A stretch of 64,000 bases of DNA, from contig JAKAGV010000001.1 in the NCBI GenBank assembly GCA_021815405.1, forward strand, positions 496,001 to 560,000, written 5' to 3'. The position numbers were made by a program, and so were the translations under genes. Shown in pieces: positions 17,708-27,218 of the stretch. The notes under the pieces were generated by a model, which made no database searches, was not told the DNA's origin, and saw only the letters and a list, made by a program, of their open reading frames with translations. Each line of letters opens with the position of its first letter. Positions within the stretch are counted from its first letter, which is position 1. The DNA is from Bacteroidota bacterium. Its GTDB lineage: Bacteria > Bacteroidota > Ignavibacteria > Ignavibacteriales > Ignavibacteriaceae.

Positions 17708-18739
17708 ATGAATATTTGGATGATTCTACTATTTAGCTTAGTCAAGATTTTTATAATTGTAAATGTAATGCTGATAACGGTATCTTACCTCGTTTACTTT
17801 GAACGAAGAGTAAGCGCCTGGGCACAGAACCGTCTCGGACCAAACCGTGTAGGCTGGGAAGGAGTTCTCCAACCATTTGCGGATGTCCTAAAGCTTTTAT
17901 TGAAAGAAGATATTGTCCCGGATGCCGCAAACAAGCCTATCCATACGCTCGCACCGATTATAGCTTTGTTCGTTGCATTTACAACTTATGCTGTAATTCC
18001 ATTTGGACCTTCAATTTCAATATTCGGATATACTGTTCCTCTTGTTGTTGCAGATATAAATATCGGAATTCTTTACGTACTTGCCCTGACTTCTCTTGGC
18101 GTTTATGCAATTACACTTGCCGGCTGGTCTTCGGGAAGTAAATATTCTTTATTCGGCGGAATCAGATCGTCGGCGCAAATGATTTCTTATGAAATATCGA
18201 TGGGATTTTCAGTCGGCGGCGTTCTACTGCTTGCAGGCTCGCTTCGCCCTGAAGCAATTGTTGAAGCACAGCAGGGCTGGATGTGGAATGCAATCCTTCA
18301 GCCGATTGGATTTATTACATTTTTAGTCTCCGCATTTGCAGAAACAAACCGTTTACCATTTGACTTACCTGAAGCCGAGCCTGAACTCGTCGGCGGTTAT
18401 CATACCGAATACAGCAGCATGAAGTTTGCCGGATTCTTTCTTGCCGAGTACGCAAACATGATTGTTGCAAGCGCAATGATCGTTACTCTTTATTTAGGCG
18501 GTTGGCGCTTTCCTTATTTAGAAAATTTTGGATTGTCGGCAGGATGGTTTGCGATAATATCTGTTATTACATTCTTTGTTAAAGTTGCAGCCCTTTTGTT
18601 TTTCTTTATTTGGGTAAGATGGAGTTTACCGCGCTTCAGATACGATCAGTTGATGAATCTTGGCTGGAAAGTAATGTTTCCACTTTCGCTGCTCAATATT
18701 ATTTGGGTAGCAGCGCTAATTATGATTTTTAAAATATGA
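17708..18739 (+). CDS. nuoH: NADH-quinone oxidoreductase subunit H
   Basis: A 343-residue membrane subunit that links the quinone site to the proton-pumping arm. Family hallmarks are present: ERRVSAWAQNRLGPNRVGW in the first cytoplasmic loop, a SSAQMISYEISMG segment, the acidic loop AFAETNRLPFDLPEAEPELV near the quinone tunnel, and WVRWSLPRFRYDQLM near the end. About eight transmembrane helices are visible. It lies between nuoG and nuoI with short gaps, so the three genes form one operon. Confidence 0.97.
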   Translation: MNIWMILLFSLVKIFIIVNVMLITVSYLVYFERRVSAWAQNRLGPNRVGWEGVLQPFADVLKLLLKEDIVPDAANKPIHTLAPIIALFVAFTTYAVIPFGPSISIFGYTVPLVVADINIGILYVLALTSLGVYAITLAGWSSGSKYSLFGGIRSSAQMISYEISMGFSVGGVLLLAGSLRPEAIVEAQQGWMWNAILQPIGFITFLVSAFAETNRLPFDLPEAEPELVGGYHTEYSSMKFAGFFLAEYANMIVASAMIVTLYLGGWRFPYLENFGLSAGWFAIISVITFFVKVAALLFFFIWVRWSLPRFRYDQLMNLGWKVMFPLSLLNIIWVAALIMIFKI

Positions 18740-18759
18740 TTAATTTGTAGAGTTCAAAG

Positions 18760-19254
18760 ATGGCTGTTAAGAAGAGAGAAAAAGATTTAACGTTATTAGA
18801 AAAGATGTACATTCCGGAAATCGTGAAAGGCTTGTCGCTTACGATGAAGAATATGTTCAAGCCGAAGTTTACGATGAAATACCCGGAAGAAAAATTCATT
18901 CCGCCTGCATCCTACCGCGGCAGACCGGTGCTTGTAATGGAAGAGAACGGCGAAGAACGCTGCGTTGCTTGCGGATTATGTTCAAGAGTTTGCCCTGCGC
19001 TTGCAATTGAAGTTCAAGCTGCCGAAACAGAAAGAGAAAAGGAAAGATATCCCGTCAAATTTGAAATCAATATGCTTAGATGCATTTTCTGCGGCTTCTG
19101 CGAGGAAGTCTGTCCGGAAGAAGCTATAGTAATGAGCAAAGACTATGAGCTTGCATTTTCTCACCGTGAAGATGCAATTTACGGTAAAGATAAACTGCTT
19201 ACTCCGGTTATTCAGTTAAAAGATAGAATAGAATTTTTAAGAAGCTATAAATAA
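18760..19254 (+). CDS. nuoI: NADH-quinone oxidoreductase subunit I
   Basis: A 164-residue protein with two 4Fe-4S ferredoxin motifs, [12 protein letters not shown] and [12 protein letters not shown], that carry electrons to the quinone site. The N-terminal helix ([18 protein letters not shown]) is the usual membrane-surface segment. nuoI closes this cluster: nuoJ-N do not follow, and the next gene is an unrelated lipoprotein, so the remaining complex I genes must be elsewhere. Confidence 0.96.
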   Translation: MAVKKREKDLTLLEKMYIPEIVKGLSLTMKNMFKPKFTMKYPEEKFIPPASYRGRPVLVMEENGEERCVACGLCSRVCPALAIEVQAAETEREKERYPVKFEINMLRCIFCGFCEEVCPEEAIVMSKDYELAFSHREDAIYGKDKLLTPVIQLKDRIEFLRSYK

Positions 19255-19277
19255 AAATTTTTACTGTCAGGAGTTTC

Positions 19278-19295
19278 GAGTAAAAGTTTTTACTC
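19278..19295. terminator. Small hairpin after nuoI
   Basis: Perfect 8-bp stem GAGTAAAA/TTTTACTC with a 2-base loop, 23 bases after nuoI and just upstream of the next start codon. It could be a weak terminator or a control site on the leader of the next gene. Confidence 0.35.
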
Positions 19296-19305
19296 AGGGA
19301 ACTTT

Positions 19306-20985
19306 ATGCTAAAAACAATTTGCTTTTTGGTGATTGGGGGAATTTTATTTTCCTGCTTAGCTGCAAAGAAAGAAAATACCTATAAATTATTCTACCCTAA
19401 AAATATTCCTGTTAACTCAGCCTTTGACGTTGCTTTAATTACTTCCAAAATTTCATCTTCTGCAGATACCCTTGAGCTTTACATTGAACCAGGAAATGAA
19501 ATTTCTCTTTCGGGAATCAGCCTAAGGTCATTTAACAAAATTAAGTCGCTTAATTTTAAAACCGTCTCACTTGCTGGTATTAATGGTAATATTTATAAGA
19601 CGGATATCGATTTAGATGATTCTACATTGTCTGCAGGATCATTTTTCCAAGTTGTTATGACTTTCAAAGCCGAATATGGCAGAAGCTCAAATTTAAAAAT
19701 GTACGGAGAATTTAAGAACGGAAATAAAATATTAGGTACTATCAGTACTGATAATTTAAGCAATAATTTTGAAGATAGATTTATCAGCACCAGATTTAGT
19801 TTTTATAAACCTTTGCATAGTTCAGGCAAGTGTCTCCTATTTGATAATAATGCTTCTCTAAAAATTTCTTTGAATGATATCTCTGCAAAAAATTTTTTAA
19901 CTGAATTCTGGATAAAACTTAATGGTTCACAATCTAACTTTTTCAATATATCAAGCAAGAGTAATTCAAGCATTTCTTATTCACTTTCTATAAACCCATT
20001 TCAAATGCTGATTGCAAGAGCTTCTGATAACAGCCTTGCGGTTGCTAATCCTATTTTTATAAGTTCAAACAGTTGGTATCATATTGCAGTTGAATTTTCT
20101 CTAACTGATAATATGATTTCATTTTATTGTGGAAGAACTTTGCTTTCTCAAACTAATTTGCCGCTATTTATAAATCCGGAAGATTTGATTTTTAATTTTC
20201 AAAATAATGATCAAGCAAAACAATTTCAGATTGATCTTTTACGATTTATTAATTTAGAAAATTCAATTGATGTATCATTTGAAAATCAAAATTATATGAA
20301 TTTTGTTTCTGATAGTTCAATTGTACTTTCGCAATTTGATTTTGATGAACAGTCAAAAATTTACAACCCCGTTAGCGGAGTTTCATTGTCATATTCAAAT
20401 TTAGTGTTTACAAAATCGGATGCGCCAATTTTTACAAGAGCGCCAGAGTTAAACATAACTCCTGCCGGCAGCACTTATAAACTGGAATGGAATGGTGGAG
20501 ATTATCTGCAGGCAGGGCAATATATCCTTCAGAAATCTACCGGCAATTCGGGATTTGAGGATTTATATTCTATACAAGCGGACAATAATATTGAAAAAAA
20601 TTATTCATACATAGATCAGCCAAAAGAATCCGATGATGTTGTATATTACAGGATAAAACAAGTTAACATAGATGGTAGCGTGGTATATTCTGATGCTGTC
20701 AAAGTTGGACAAGGGTTTATAAAGCCTTTCGTTGTGCAGCAAAATTATCCGAATCCATTCAATCCGAATACAAGTATTTTAGTTACTCTTATTGAAGATA
20801 CACAGCTTGAAGTAGCAGTTTATGATATTGAAGGAAAAGAGATTCAGGAATTATATAAAGGTTATTTATCCAGGGGCAGTTATACATTTAATTTTGATGC
20901 ATCAAATCTTCCGTCCGGAATTTATTTTTGCAAAGTTGCGACACCGAATTTCTCCGAGATGAAGAAGATGATATATACAAAATAA
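19306..20985 (+). CDS. T9SS-tailed surface lipoprotein with LamG-like domain
   Basis: A 559-residue protein whose N-terminus ends in a lipobox (GGILFSC, cysteine about residue 17). The middle (about residues 170-310) resembles a concanavalin/LamG jelly-roll fold: LLFDNNASLKISLNDI, FLTEFWIKLNG, SSNSWYHIAVEFS. Next comes a short fibronectin-like stretch (YKLEWNGGDYLQAGQYILQK) and a C-terminal type A sorting domain (QQNYPNPFNPNTSILVTLIE, YDIEGKEIQ, PSGIYFCKV). A lipobox together with a T9SS tail is unusual; the tail would be expected to dominate localisation at the cell surface. The ligand is unknown. Confidence 0.8.
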   Translation: MLKTICFLVIGGILFSCLAAKKENTYKLFYPKNIPVNSAFDVALITSKISSSADTLELYIEPGNEISLSGISLRSFNKIKSLNFKTVSLAGINGNIYKTDIDLDDSTLSAGSFFQVVMTFKAEYGRSSNLKMYGEFKNGNKILGTISTDNLSNNFEDRFISTRFSFYKPLHSSGKCLLFDNNASLKISLNDISAKNFLTEFWIKLNGSQSNFFNISSKSNSSISYSLSINPFQMLIARASDNSLAVANPIFISSNSWYHIAVEFSLTDNMISFYCGRTLLSQTNLPLFINPEDLIFNFQNNDQAKQFQIDLLRFINLENSIDVSFENQNYMNFVSDSSIVLSQFDFDEQSKIYNPVSGVSLSYSNLVFTKSDAPIFTRAPELNITPAGSTYKLEWNGGDYLQAGQYILQKSTGNSGFEDLYSIQADNNIEKNYSYIDQPKESDDVVYYRIKQVNIDGSVVYSDAVKVGQGFIKPFVVQQNYPNPFNPNTSILVTLIEDTQLEVAVYDIEGKEIQELYKGYLSRGSYTFNFDASNLPSGIYFCKVATPNFSEMKKMIYTK

Positions 20986-21077
20986 CAGAGGTCATCTAAT
21001 TGACACTGATGTAATAATCATGTTAAATTAAAGGGTACGATTGCAGATTTAATTCTATTATACGAAAGAGAGGGAGT

Positions 21078-22133
21078 ATGCTTTCAAAAATTTTATCTAG
21101 TGCAACTATCGGCATTGATGCCTACATTGTTGAAGTTGAAACAAATGTGGAGAAACAAGTTCCGGGATTTACAATTGTTGGCTTACCGGATAACGTTGTT
21201 AAGGAAAGTAAAGAGAGAGTAATCACAGCAATAAAAAACAGCGGCTACAATTTTCCAATAAAAAAAATTACAATTAATCTCGCTCCTGCAGATATTAAAA
21301 AAGAAGGCAGCTCTTTTGATCTGCCGATTGCAGTAGGTTTATTGGCAGCATTTGAAACTATTCCTTCCGACAAACTCGAAGATACTATCTTCTTAGGCGA
21401 GCTTTCACTAGATGGAAAGCTTAGACCGGTAAAAGGTGCTCTTCCTATTTCTGTTGAAGCGAAAAGAAAAAATGTTAAGCGGATTATACTTCCGAAAGAT
21501 TCTGCGAATGAAGCTTCGATCGTTGATGATGTTGATGTTTACGGAATGGAAAATCTTATGGAAGTAGTTGAGTTTTTAACAGACGGATTTAAGGTTGAAA
21601 AGACAATTACCGATAAAGAAAAATTATTCTCCGAAATAAATCAATATCATATTGACTTTTCTGATGTACGCGGGCAGGAAAATGTAAAACGGGCGTTGGA
21701 AGTTGCCGCTGCCGGTGCTCATAACATAATTATGATTGGACCTCCGGGTTCCGGCAAAACCATGCTTGCAAAAAGAATTCCTACAATACTTCCACCGATG
21801 ACTTTGGAGGAAGCATTAGAGACTACTAAAATACATTCTGTGGCTGGTATTATTCCGAAAGACCAGCCTCTGGTAACTGAGCGACCTTACCGCAGTCCGC
21901 ATCATACGGTTTCGGATGCGGCGCTTGTCGGAGGCGGCTCATTCCCTCGTCCCGGTGAAGTTTCTTATGCTCATCACGGAGTCTTATTTTTAGATGAGCT
22001 GCCGGAGTTCAAAAAAAATGTATTGGAAGTTTTGCGTCAGCCGTTGGAAGATTCTAAGGTAACGGTAAGCCGCTCTAAATTGTCTTTAGAATTTCCAGCG
22101 AACTTTATGCTTGCCGCTGCGATGAATCCATGA
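21078..22133 (+). pseudogene. comM: Host comM, disrupted by element insertion (5' two thirds)
   Basis: ComM/YifB is an AAA+ hexameric helicase that drives branch migration during natural transformation and recombination. The start ([20 protein letters not shown] after AGGGAG) and the N-terminal fold are intact, as are Walker A ([10 protein letters not shown]) and Walker B ([10 protein letters not shown]). The frame ends at NP followed by TGA (22131-22133), exactly before the cysteine of the conserved MNPC zinc-region motif, so about 155 C-terminal residues are missing. They do not occur downstream in this window except as part of a complete, diverged second comM at 58797-60335. The insertion and the adjacent serine recombinase explain the truncation. 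Confidence 0.93.
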
Positions 22134-23619
22134 GGTTGTGTTGCCAATTTGCCATCAATTTATTTGATGAGGGGAGGTACGCGAGATTGATCTGTATTTC
22201 ATTCGTTCCAATAATGATTTTTTCTGTTATCGTTTCTGTAATTGTCCGTTTTTCTTCGTGAGTAAGGGCAGACCATCTCCCGTAAAGATCCTTAGCATCA
22301 TTTAATATTTGATCGCTTGAAAGTTCTTGAATTTTCAGGAAATCTATTTCTCCTTGTAGTTCTGGAAGTTGACTTTGAATCTGCTGTTTCCGTAGGGATA
22401 CTGGTTCATTTCTCGTTCCAAATTCATCAGTCGTCAGCTTTTTATCCAGATAGAGTTGGAGGTACCCATCAGTTTCTTTTTCCAATTTTGTAAGTTCATC
22501 TGAAAGTGTCTTGAGGAGTTTTTCTTTTTCTCGAATGGTACTTTCAGTTTTCAAAAAGTAACTCGATACTTCCTGGGGAGAGAATACAAATTCTTTTATT
22601 TGTTCATGGAAGATTTCTTCCATATCGGTAGTCCCGATTTTATTCTTGCATTTTGCACAGACATACTTCGGCGAATTTGAGGGGACATACATCTTCTGCC
22701 CGCAGTTGCAAAATACGAATCCGGTAAAAAGATGCTGTGGTTTCTTTGCTGGTTTCTTGTATGTTTTTTCTTGTTCGAGAAGTATCGCATTACATCCGTC
22801 CCAGAGGTCTTTGGGGATAATCGGTTCCACATGCAGATATGACCATTCGTCTTCCGGTTTGGTGACCCACTTTTTGTTATCGCCGAGACTCTTCGTATAA
22901 TTCAATCGGTGGTGACCCTTGAAGGTAGGATCTTGGAGTAGTCTCCGAATGGTGGTATCTGAAAATTTCGATCCATTCCGTGTTCGATATCCGTGTTCAT
23001 TCAATATGTGCGCTACGGTCTTTTTCCGTTTCTCTTTCTGGAATGTGTCAAAGAGGAGTTGGACAACGGGAGCTTCTTTGGTATTAGGGACTAATTTTTT
23101 CTCAATCCATTGATACCCGAATGGTGCTTTTCCTCCCAAAGGCTTTCCGAGCTTTGCCCTTATCGGAACCGAAGCGGCCACACGCGAAGCAATTTCTTCA
23201 CGTTCCCACTGTGCCATAGCGGCGATCATGGTGTAAAAGAGCCTGCCGGCGGGAGACGAGGTGTCGATGGACTCTTGAAGGGAAATGAGGTCGGCATTGT
23301 GCTCTCTGAATATTTCAGCGAACTCCAATAGTTCCCGTGTATTCCGTGCGAGACGAGCAAGCTTCGAGAAGATGAGCCCTGTAATATGTCCGCTCCCAAT
23401 ATCACGGAGCATTCGCTTTGTCTCAGGATAGTCCATGACAGTTTTTCCGCTGAGGGCCTCAAGATGGTATACTTCACGCACAGTCCAGCCTTTTGATTCC
23501 GCATAGTAGCGGGCGCGTTTCTCATGGTGTTCGGGGCTTTCCCCTCTCGCTTGATCTTCAGTTGATACCCGTATCCAGATGCCTACTGACTTTTCTTGAG
23601 TATCCGATTGGTGCTTCAT
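22105..23619 (-). CDS. Large serine recombinase (integrase) at the element's left end
   Basis: A 504-residue protein. Residues about 12-150 are the resolvase catalytic domain, with the nucleophilic serine in [15 protein letters not shown] and the arginine-rich motif [16 protein letters not shown]. The recombinase domain follows ([27 protein letters not shown]), then a zinc ribbon (CNCGQKMY ... CAKCKNKIG) and a coiled-coil segment ([19 protein letters not shown]). The start ATG has GGAGG 8 bases upstream. The last eight or nine codons are read from host comM DNA across the junction, so the C-terminus differs from that of the excised form. It is very likely the enzyme that inserted the element into comM. 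Confidence 0.93.
   Translation of the reverse strand: MKHQSDTQEKSVGIWIRVSTEDQARGESPEHHEKRARYYAESKGWTVREVYHLEALSGKTVMDYPETKRMLRDIGSGHITGLIFSKLARLARNTRELLEFAEIFREHNADLISLQESIDTSSPAGRLFYTMIAAMAQWEREEIASRVAASVPIRAKLGKPLGGKAPFGYQWIEKKLVPNTKEAPVVQLLFDTFQKEKRKKTVAHILNEHGYRTRNGSKFSDTTIRRLLQDPTFKGHHRLNYTKSLGDNKKWVTKPEDEWSYLHVEPIIPKDLWDGCNAILLEQEKTYKKPAKKPQHLFTGFVFCNCGQKMYVPSNSPKYVCAKCKNKIGTTDMEEIFHEQIKEFVFSPQEVSSYFLKTESTIREKEKLLKTLSDELTKLEKETDGYLQLYLDKKLTTDEFGTRNEPVSLRKQQIQSQLPELQGEIDFLKIQELSSDQILNDAKDLYGRWSALTHEEKRTITETITEKIIIGTNEIQINLAYLPSSNKLMANWQHNLMDSSQRQA
22115..22150. other. Left attachment junction (attL) of the integrated element
   Basis: Homology to comM stops at about 22131, within GATGAATCCATG, the codons for MNP of the MNPC motif. 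From there the sequence is unrelated to comM and belongs to the recombinase gene on the other strand. The exact crossover bases cannot be fixed without the right junction, which lies beyond the window. Confidence 0.75.
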
Positions 23620-23734
23620 TCATTCCTCCAGCATTTCAAAAGACAACTCCATACCTAAATATTTCCGGTCAAAAAAACAAGACCTTTTGACGCCCGGAAT
23701 TGATTTCACATTTGTGTAGAAAACCCGATACAAA

Positions 23735-23953
23735 CTACGTATCGGGTTTTGAATTCACTACGTGCGAAGCGGATTTATTTTGGATCACGATCTTTTGAAA
23801 TTCCAATTGGACTTCAAGAATGTCGCCAATCTGAAATCCCAACGCTTCAAGATATTTTCCGCCGAACCTGATCATGGGATGGGGACCTCCCACCAATGTA
23901 CCGTAGTATGCGTAATAAACCTTGCGTACCTTTACTTGTTTCGTGTCTTGCAT
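23735..23953 (-). CDS. SymE-like small protein
   Basis: A 72-residue protein with the pattern PMIRFGGKYLEALGFQIGDI followed by a VQLEFQKIVI strand, matching the SymE/AbrB-like swapped-hairpin fold found in SymE toxins and their mobile-element relatives. It lies upstream of the recombinase on the same strand with a 115-base gap. SymE proteins have been described as toxins or nucleoid-associated proteins; the role here is not determined. Confidence 0.7.
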   Translation of the reverse strand: MQDTKQVKVRKVYYAYYGTLVGGPHPMIRFGGKYLEALGFQIGDILEVQLEFQKIVIQNKSASHVVNSKPDT

Positions 23954-24156
23954 TCAGAGACTCCTTCTAAATTGTAAATGAATATTTGTTTCTCTTTTAA
24001 TTTTTGACGAAAGCGATTGATAATAATAGAGGGATGAATTTGTCAAAGATGAACAAATGACGATTATGCCTTGAGCGGCAATAATTCCATGCTTCATAAA
24101 CTGATTCCTGTTTCATATGCTAAGAGAAGTTCATCAAAAAAGAAAGGAAACGAGAT

Positions 24157-24858
24157 ATGGGATTTACAATTCATTATTCCGGCAAAGCAAAAAGCCGAGA
24201 TGCGATAGACCAGCTCATCGACATACTACGAGAAATATCGGAGGAATCAGGCTGGTCGTATTACTTCGTGCATGGCAAAGTGAAGGGAAAGTTTGAACCT
24301 TTCTGGGGGTACGGTTACGGCTATGTGCCGAGAGTGCAAGAGATGAAAGCGGGCAACATTCACTTCTTTCCCCGGATGATTGGCTCAAAGTGTAACGGAT
24401 ACTTCAAAATCTTCGACACGAAGTATGCGGCGCATGTCATGGATTGCTTGGGGCAAGGTACTATGCCGACCTTTACCATCGACACCATGAAAAAAGGGAT
24501 TCAACTCGACATACACCCGAAGTGTGAAACGCTGAGTTTTATTTTTGATCTGAGTACGTTGGAACTCGCAAACTATGAAGTATACGCCCATACGCGAGGC
24601 GTGGTATTTGGGTATAACGGGTTCTCGTGTAAGACGGGATTTGCGGGATCTGAAGTGCACCGGATCGTGTGCAAGCTCATCAAGATGGCGTCCCGGTTTA
24701 TTGACTACGCGAAAGTCTATGACGAAAGCGGATATTACGAAACAGAGGACAACCAAGCTGCGGAAAACAAATTCGCCACAATGGATAAACTCATTCAGTG
24801 GTTAGTCGATGCGTGTAAGCGCGCGGGGTTTAACGTTTCATCTGAAAAAAATAATTAA
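24157..24858 (+). CDS. Hypothetical protein, element-borne
   Basis: A 233-residue soluble protein that I do not recognise. It begins MGFTIHYSGKAKSRDAIDQL after AAAGGAAACGAG, a good ribosome binding site. The N-terminal 40 residues look like an alpha/beta unit, the middle has aromatic strands (FEPFWGYGYGYVPRV), and residues about 185-230 are helical and acidic. It is transcribed away from the SymE-like gene. A TTTGTC-N6-GAACAAA sequence at about 24039-24057 lies in its upstream region. Confidence 0.7.
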   Translation: MGFTIHYSGKAKSRDAIDQLIDILREISEESGWSYYFVHGKVKGKFEPFWGYGYGYVPRVQEMKAGNIHFFPRMIGSKCNGYFKIFDTKYAAHVMDCLGQGTMPTFTIDTMKKGIQLDIHPKCETLSFIFDLSTLELANYEVYAHTRGVVFGYNGFSCKTGFAGSEVHRIVCKLIKMASRFIDYAKVYDESGYYETEDNQAAENKFATMDKLIQWLVDACKRAGFNVSSEKNN

Positions 24859-25543
24859 TTCTTAGAGCCTTATATTTATGATGTAAGGCTTTTAAAATTA
24901 TCTGGGAACCAACGGTTCGACGAGTTGTTGTAATAGCTAAATGTCAACTGACTTGAGCTTAGAAAAACGTTATACCGTTTTTATAAATTATTTAATATCT
25001 TACTTTTTAATTCTCTTTAATCTCTTCAATTTTTAGTAAGATAAATATTAATATTATTGGAAGAATATTTATACCAAATAGAAACCCTGTTTGCTTTGCA
25101 CTCTCGAATAAAATTATATTTGTTGTCGAGAATTGAGTATTGCCGAAGTTGGGACATTCAAGGTACAAATGTTCAAATAAGCACAAACTTTGATTAGAAT
25201 TCCAATGCTCAAATATGGCAATTCTGCCCCAATTTGGGCAATAATTTGTTATGGGCAGTTTTTATCTATTTGTTTATTAATTTACTCAAGTTGACCTTCT
25301 AAAAAACTGTTTGGAAAAAACCGTTGAAACGATTATAAAAAATTATTCTTAGTTTCATTAACCAACGGATTAATCCGTTAGTTACTAAGAAAAAGTAAGG
25401 TTTCGCAACCGTTTTAACGGTTTACAGTCTGAAGTGGTCAACTTGAGTTAGCTTAGTTGTCTACAAAGTTGTGGAACTCTTGATTATAAACTAAAACGCC
25501 TGTTGAAGACATTCACTTATCCGGAAAATTTGTAACAAGCTGA
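24859..25543. other. AT-rich gap with two palindromes
   Basis: No gene is supported in these 685 bases. AACGGATTAATCCGTT (25364-25379) is a perfect 16-base palindrome that extends imperfectly on both sides, and AACCGTT/AACGGTT (25407-25422) is a second hairpin. GGGCAA-type short repeats occur at about 25220-25250. The composition changes here from the G+C-richer backbone to AT-rich DNA, so this may be a cargo junction. Confidence 0.5.
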
Positions 25544-26158
25544 TCAACCTCCAATAGTGCCTGTCTTAACTTCTCCAGCTCGCTTGTAATTGGCAATAAT
25601 AACTCCGCTCGGCGTCACTATACTCTCACTAAGTGTGAATGCTGCCGGAATAGTGCCATTGTCAAATAACTTTTTTCCTTTACCAAGAGTCAACGGGAAA
25701 ATTTTGAGCCATAGTTCGTCAACTAAATCATTTTCGAGTAGAGACTGGATAAGCCTACTGCTGCCCCAAACTTTAATATCAGAGCTTTTTGAACCTTGCC
25801 TGTCGGCAGGCAGGCTTTTGATTTCTTTGATATCTGCCACGCTTTTGAGGAATACCGAGTTTTTCCAATCTGACTTTTTCATGGTCTTGGACAAGACGTA
25901 TTTTGTAACATCATTGATGCCTGGCCAATTGTCCGCGTGTTCTGGCCAGTAGGAGGCAAAGATCTCAAATGTTTTTCTACCCAAAAGAAGATCGGCAGGC
26001 TGCATCTGTTTTTCCATGACCTTACCAGAAACCTCGTCACCATACGGTGCAGACCAACCTCCATATTTAAACATACCTGATTCATCTTCCTCTGGTCCAC
26101 CAGGTGCTTGCATTACCCCATCTAACGTAATGAATGATAAGACGATTATTTTTCTCAT
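25544..26158 (-). CDS. RibD C-terminal / dihydrofolate reductase-fold protein
   Basis: A 204-residue protein with the family start MRKIIVLSFITLDGVMQAPG, the LLLGRKTFEIFASYWP motif and a C-terminal GGS/GSS-type nucleotide loop (IKVWGSSRLIQSLL, LTLGKGKKLF). These proteins have the fold of dihydrofolate reductase and bind NADPH, but the substrate of this stand-alone group is unknown. Between the strands around residue 115-121 the sequence LPADRQG is coded by a palindromic insertion (25794-25814). It is the last gene of a three-gene unit with ArsR and SRPBCC genes. Confidence 0.85.
   Translation of the reverse strand: MRKIIVLSFITLDGVMQAPGGPEEDESGMFKYGGWSAPYGDEVSGKVMEKQMQPADLLLGRKTFEIFASYWPEHADNWPGINDVTKYVLSKTMKKSDWKNSVFLKSVADIKEIKSLPADRQGSKSSDIKVWGSSRLIQSLLENDLVDELWLKIFPLTLGKGKKLFDNGTIPAAFTLSESIVTPSGVIIANYKRAGEVKTGTIGG
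25794..25814 (-). repeat. Palindromic coding insertion (LPADRQG)
   Basis: CCTTGCCTG and CAGGCAGG arms around TCGG form a hairpin inside the RibD-domain gene. In the protein it adds about seven residues (LPADRQG) at a loop, keeping the frame. It behaves like the protein-coding palindromic elements known from Rickettsia, though its family membership cannot be checked here. Confidence 0.55.
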
Positions 26159-26210
26159 TTTATTTTTCCTTTCCTTGAAATTAACATTAATTTTATTTTC
26201 ATAAATACCT

Positions 26211-26711
26211 TTATTTCATAGTTGATAATAAATTTTCCAATTCGTTTAATGTCATTGTAAAGCCTTCTTTGAAGCCCATTTGTATAAGCATTTCAATGTC
26301 AGCAAGTGTTTTATGCTTTATGACAATACTTACTTTTGTAGTTCCGTTTTGTTCACTAAAATTCAATTCCCATTCTGAAGTTGGAAATTCGGCATTAATG
26401 TTTTCGTCTTTGTCGGTAAAAGAAGACAACCATTTTATATTGGTCTTGGGATTTATTAAAGTGAATTTCTGTAATCCCCAATTTTCTTGCCCTTCCGGGC
26501 TAACCATTGCATAAAATCTTCGTCCACCTACCACAAAGTTCATTGCTTTTGTTTTTGAAGCAAACGGTTTTGGCGCCCACCATTGGTCAAGAATTTCCTG
26601 TTTGGTAAATGCGTCCCAAACTAATGAACGTTCAGCATTAAATTCTCTGGTTATTAAAACCGAGTTGGCTGATTTGTCAACCGTAAAGTTAAATAGCAAA
26701 TTACTGTCCAT
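26211..26711 (-). CDS. SRPBCC (AHSA1-like) domain protein
   Basis: A START/Bet v1-fold protein of 166 residues from the ATG at 26711 ([20 protein letters not shown]); this start overlaps the ArsR stop by 11 bases, a coupled arrangement, so I prefer it to one at 26741. Family motifs are [26 protein letters not shown] and the closing helix [17 protein letters not shown]. Such proteins bind hydrophobic ligands in a deep cavity. With ArsR and a RibD-domain gene it forms a cassette that is common in Bacteroidota, of unknown ligand. Confidence 0.88.
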   Translation of the reverse strand: MDSNLLFNFTVDKSANSVLITREFNAERSLVWDAFTKQEILDQWWAPKPFASKTKAMNFVVGGRRFYAMVSPEGQENWGLQKFTLINPKTNIKWLSSFTDKDENINAEFPTSEWELNFSEQNGTTKVSIVIKHKTLADIEMLIQMGFKEGFTMTLNELENLLSTMK

Positions 26712-27027
26712 TTTTTTGTCCTTTAATTGTTGATAATACATTGTCTAATTGATTAAACCGGTTTTCCCAGATTTTTCGGTATTGTTCCAGCCAATTATCT
26801 ATCTCTTTCATTTTTTCAATTTTGAGAGAATAGTAAATTTCTCTGCCCTGGTATTCTTGCTTTACGAGCTCGCATTCTGTTAAAATTCGTAAATGTTTTG
26901 ACACCGCCTGCCGTGTCGAGTTAAAGTTATCGGCAATGGCGTTAGGGGTCATTGCCTGTAGTGCAATTAATGCTATTATCGCCCGTCTTGTAGGGTCTGC
27001 GATAGCCTGAAAAACATCTCGTCTCAT
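26701..27027 (-). CDS. ArsR-family transcriptional regulator
   Basis: A 108-residue winged-helix protein starting [20 protein letters not shown] (ATG at 27027); the frame is open further upstream but that part has no family resemblance. The DNA-recognition helix is [14 protein letters not shown]. There are no metal-binding cysteines of the ArsR/SmtB type, so it belongs to the group that pairs with SRPBCC proteins and probably represses this operon. The stop overlaps the next gene. Confidence 0.9.
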   Translation of the reverse strand: MRRDVFQAIADPTRRAIIALIALQAMTPNAIADNFNSTRQAVSKHLRILTECELVKQEYQGREIYYSLKIEKMKEIDNWLEQYRKIWENRFNQLDNVLSTIKGQKNGQ

Positions 27028-27218
27028 TTTGCCTGTATTTAATTTATGCAACTGAATGGTTGCAAATATAAATACAACTTTTCTCTTTTGCAAATTTTTT
27101 TTCAGAAAGTTTAAAATTCCAGTTAGAAGTGTCTGTTTGTTGGGTTTCTCATTTGCCTCTCTTAGGTACAAAGGAACTTGGTGCATGGATACCAATTCGA
27201 TGGTGAAGAAAGCTCGAA

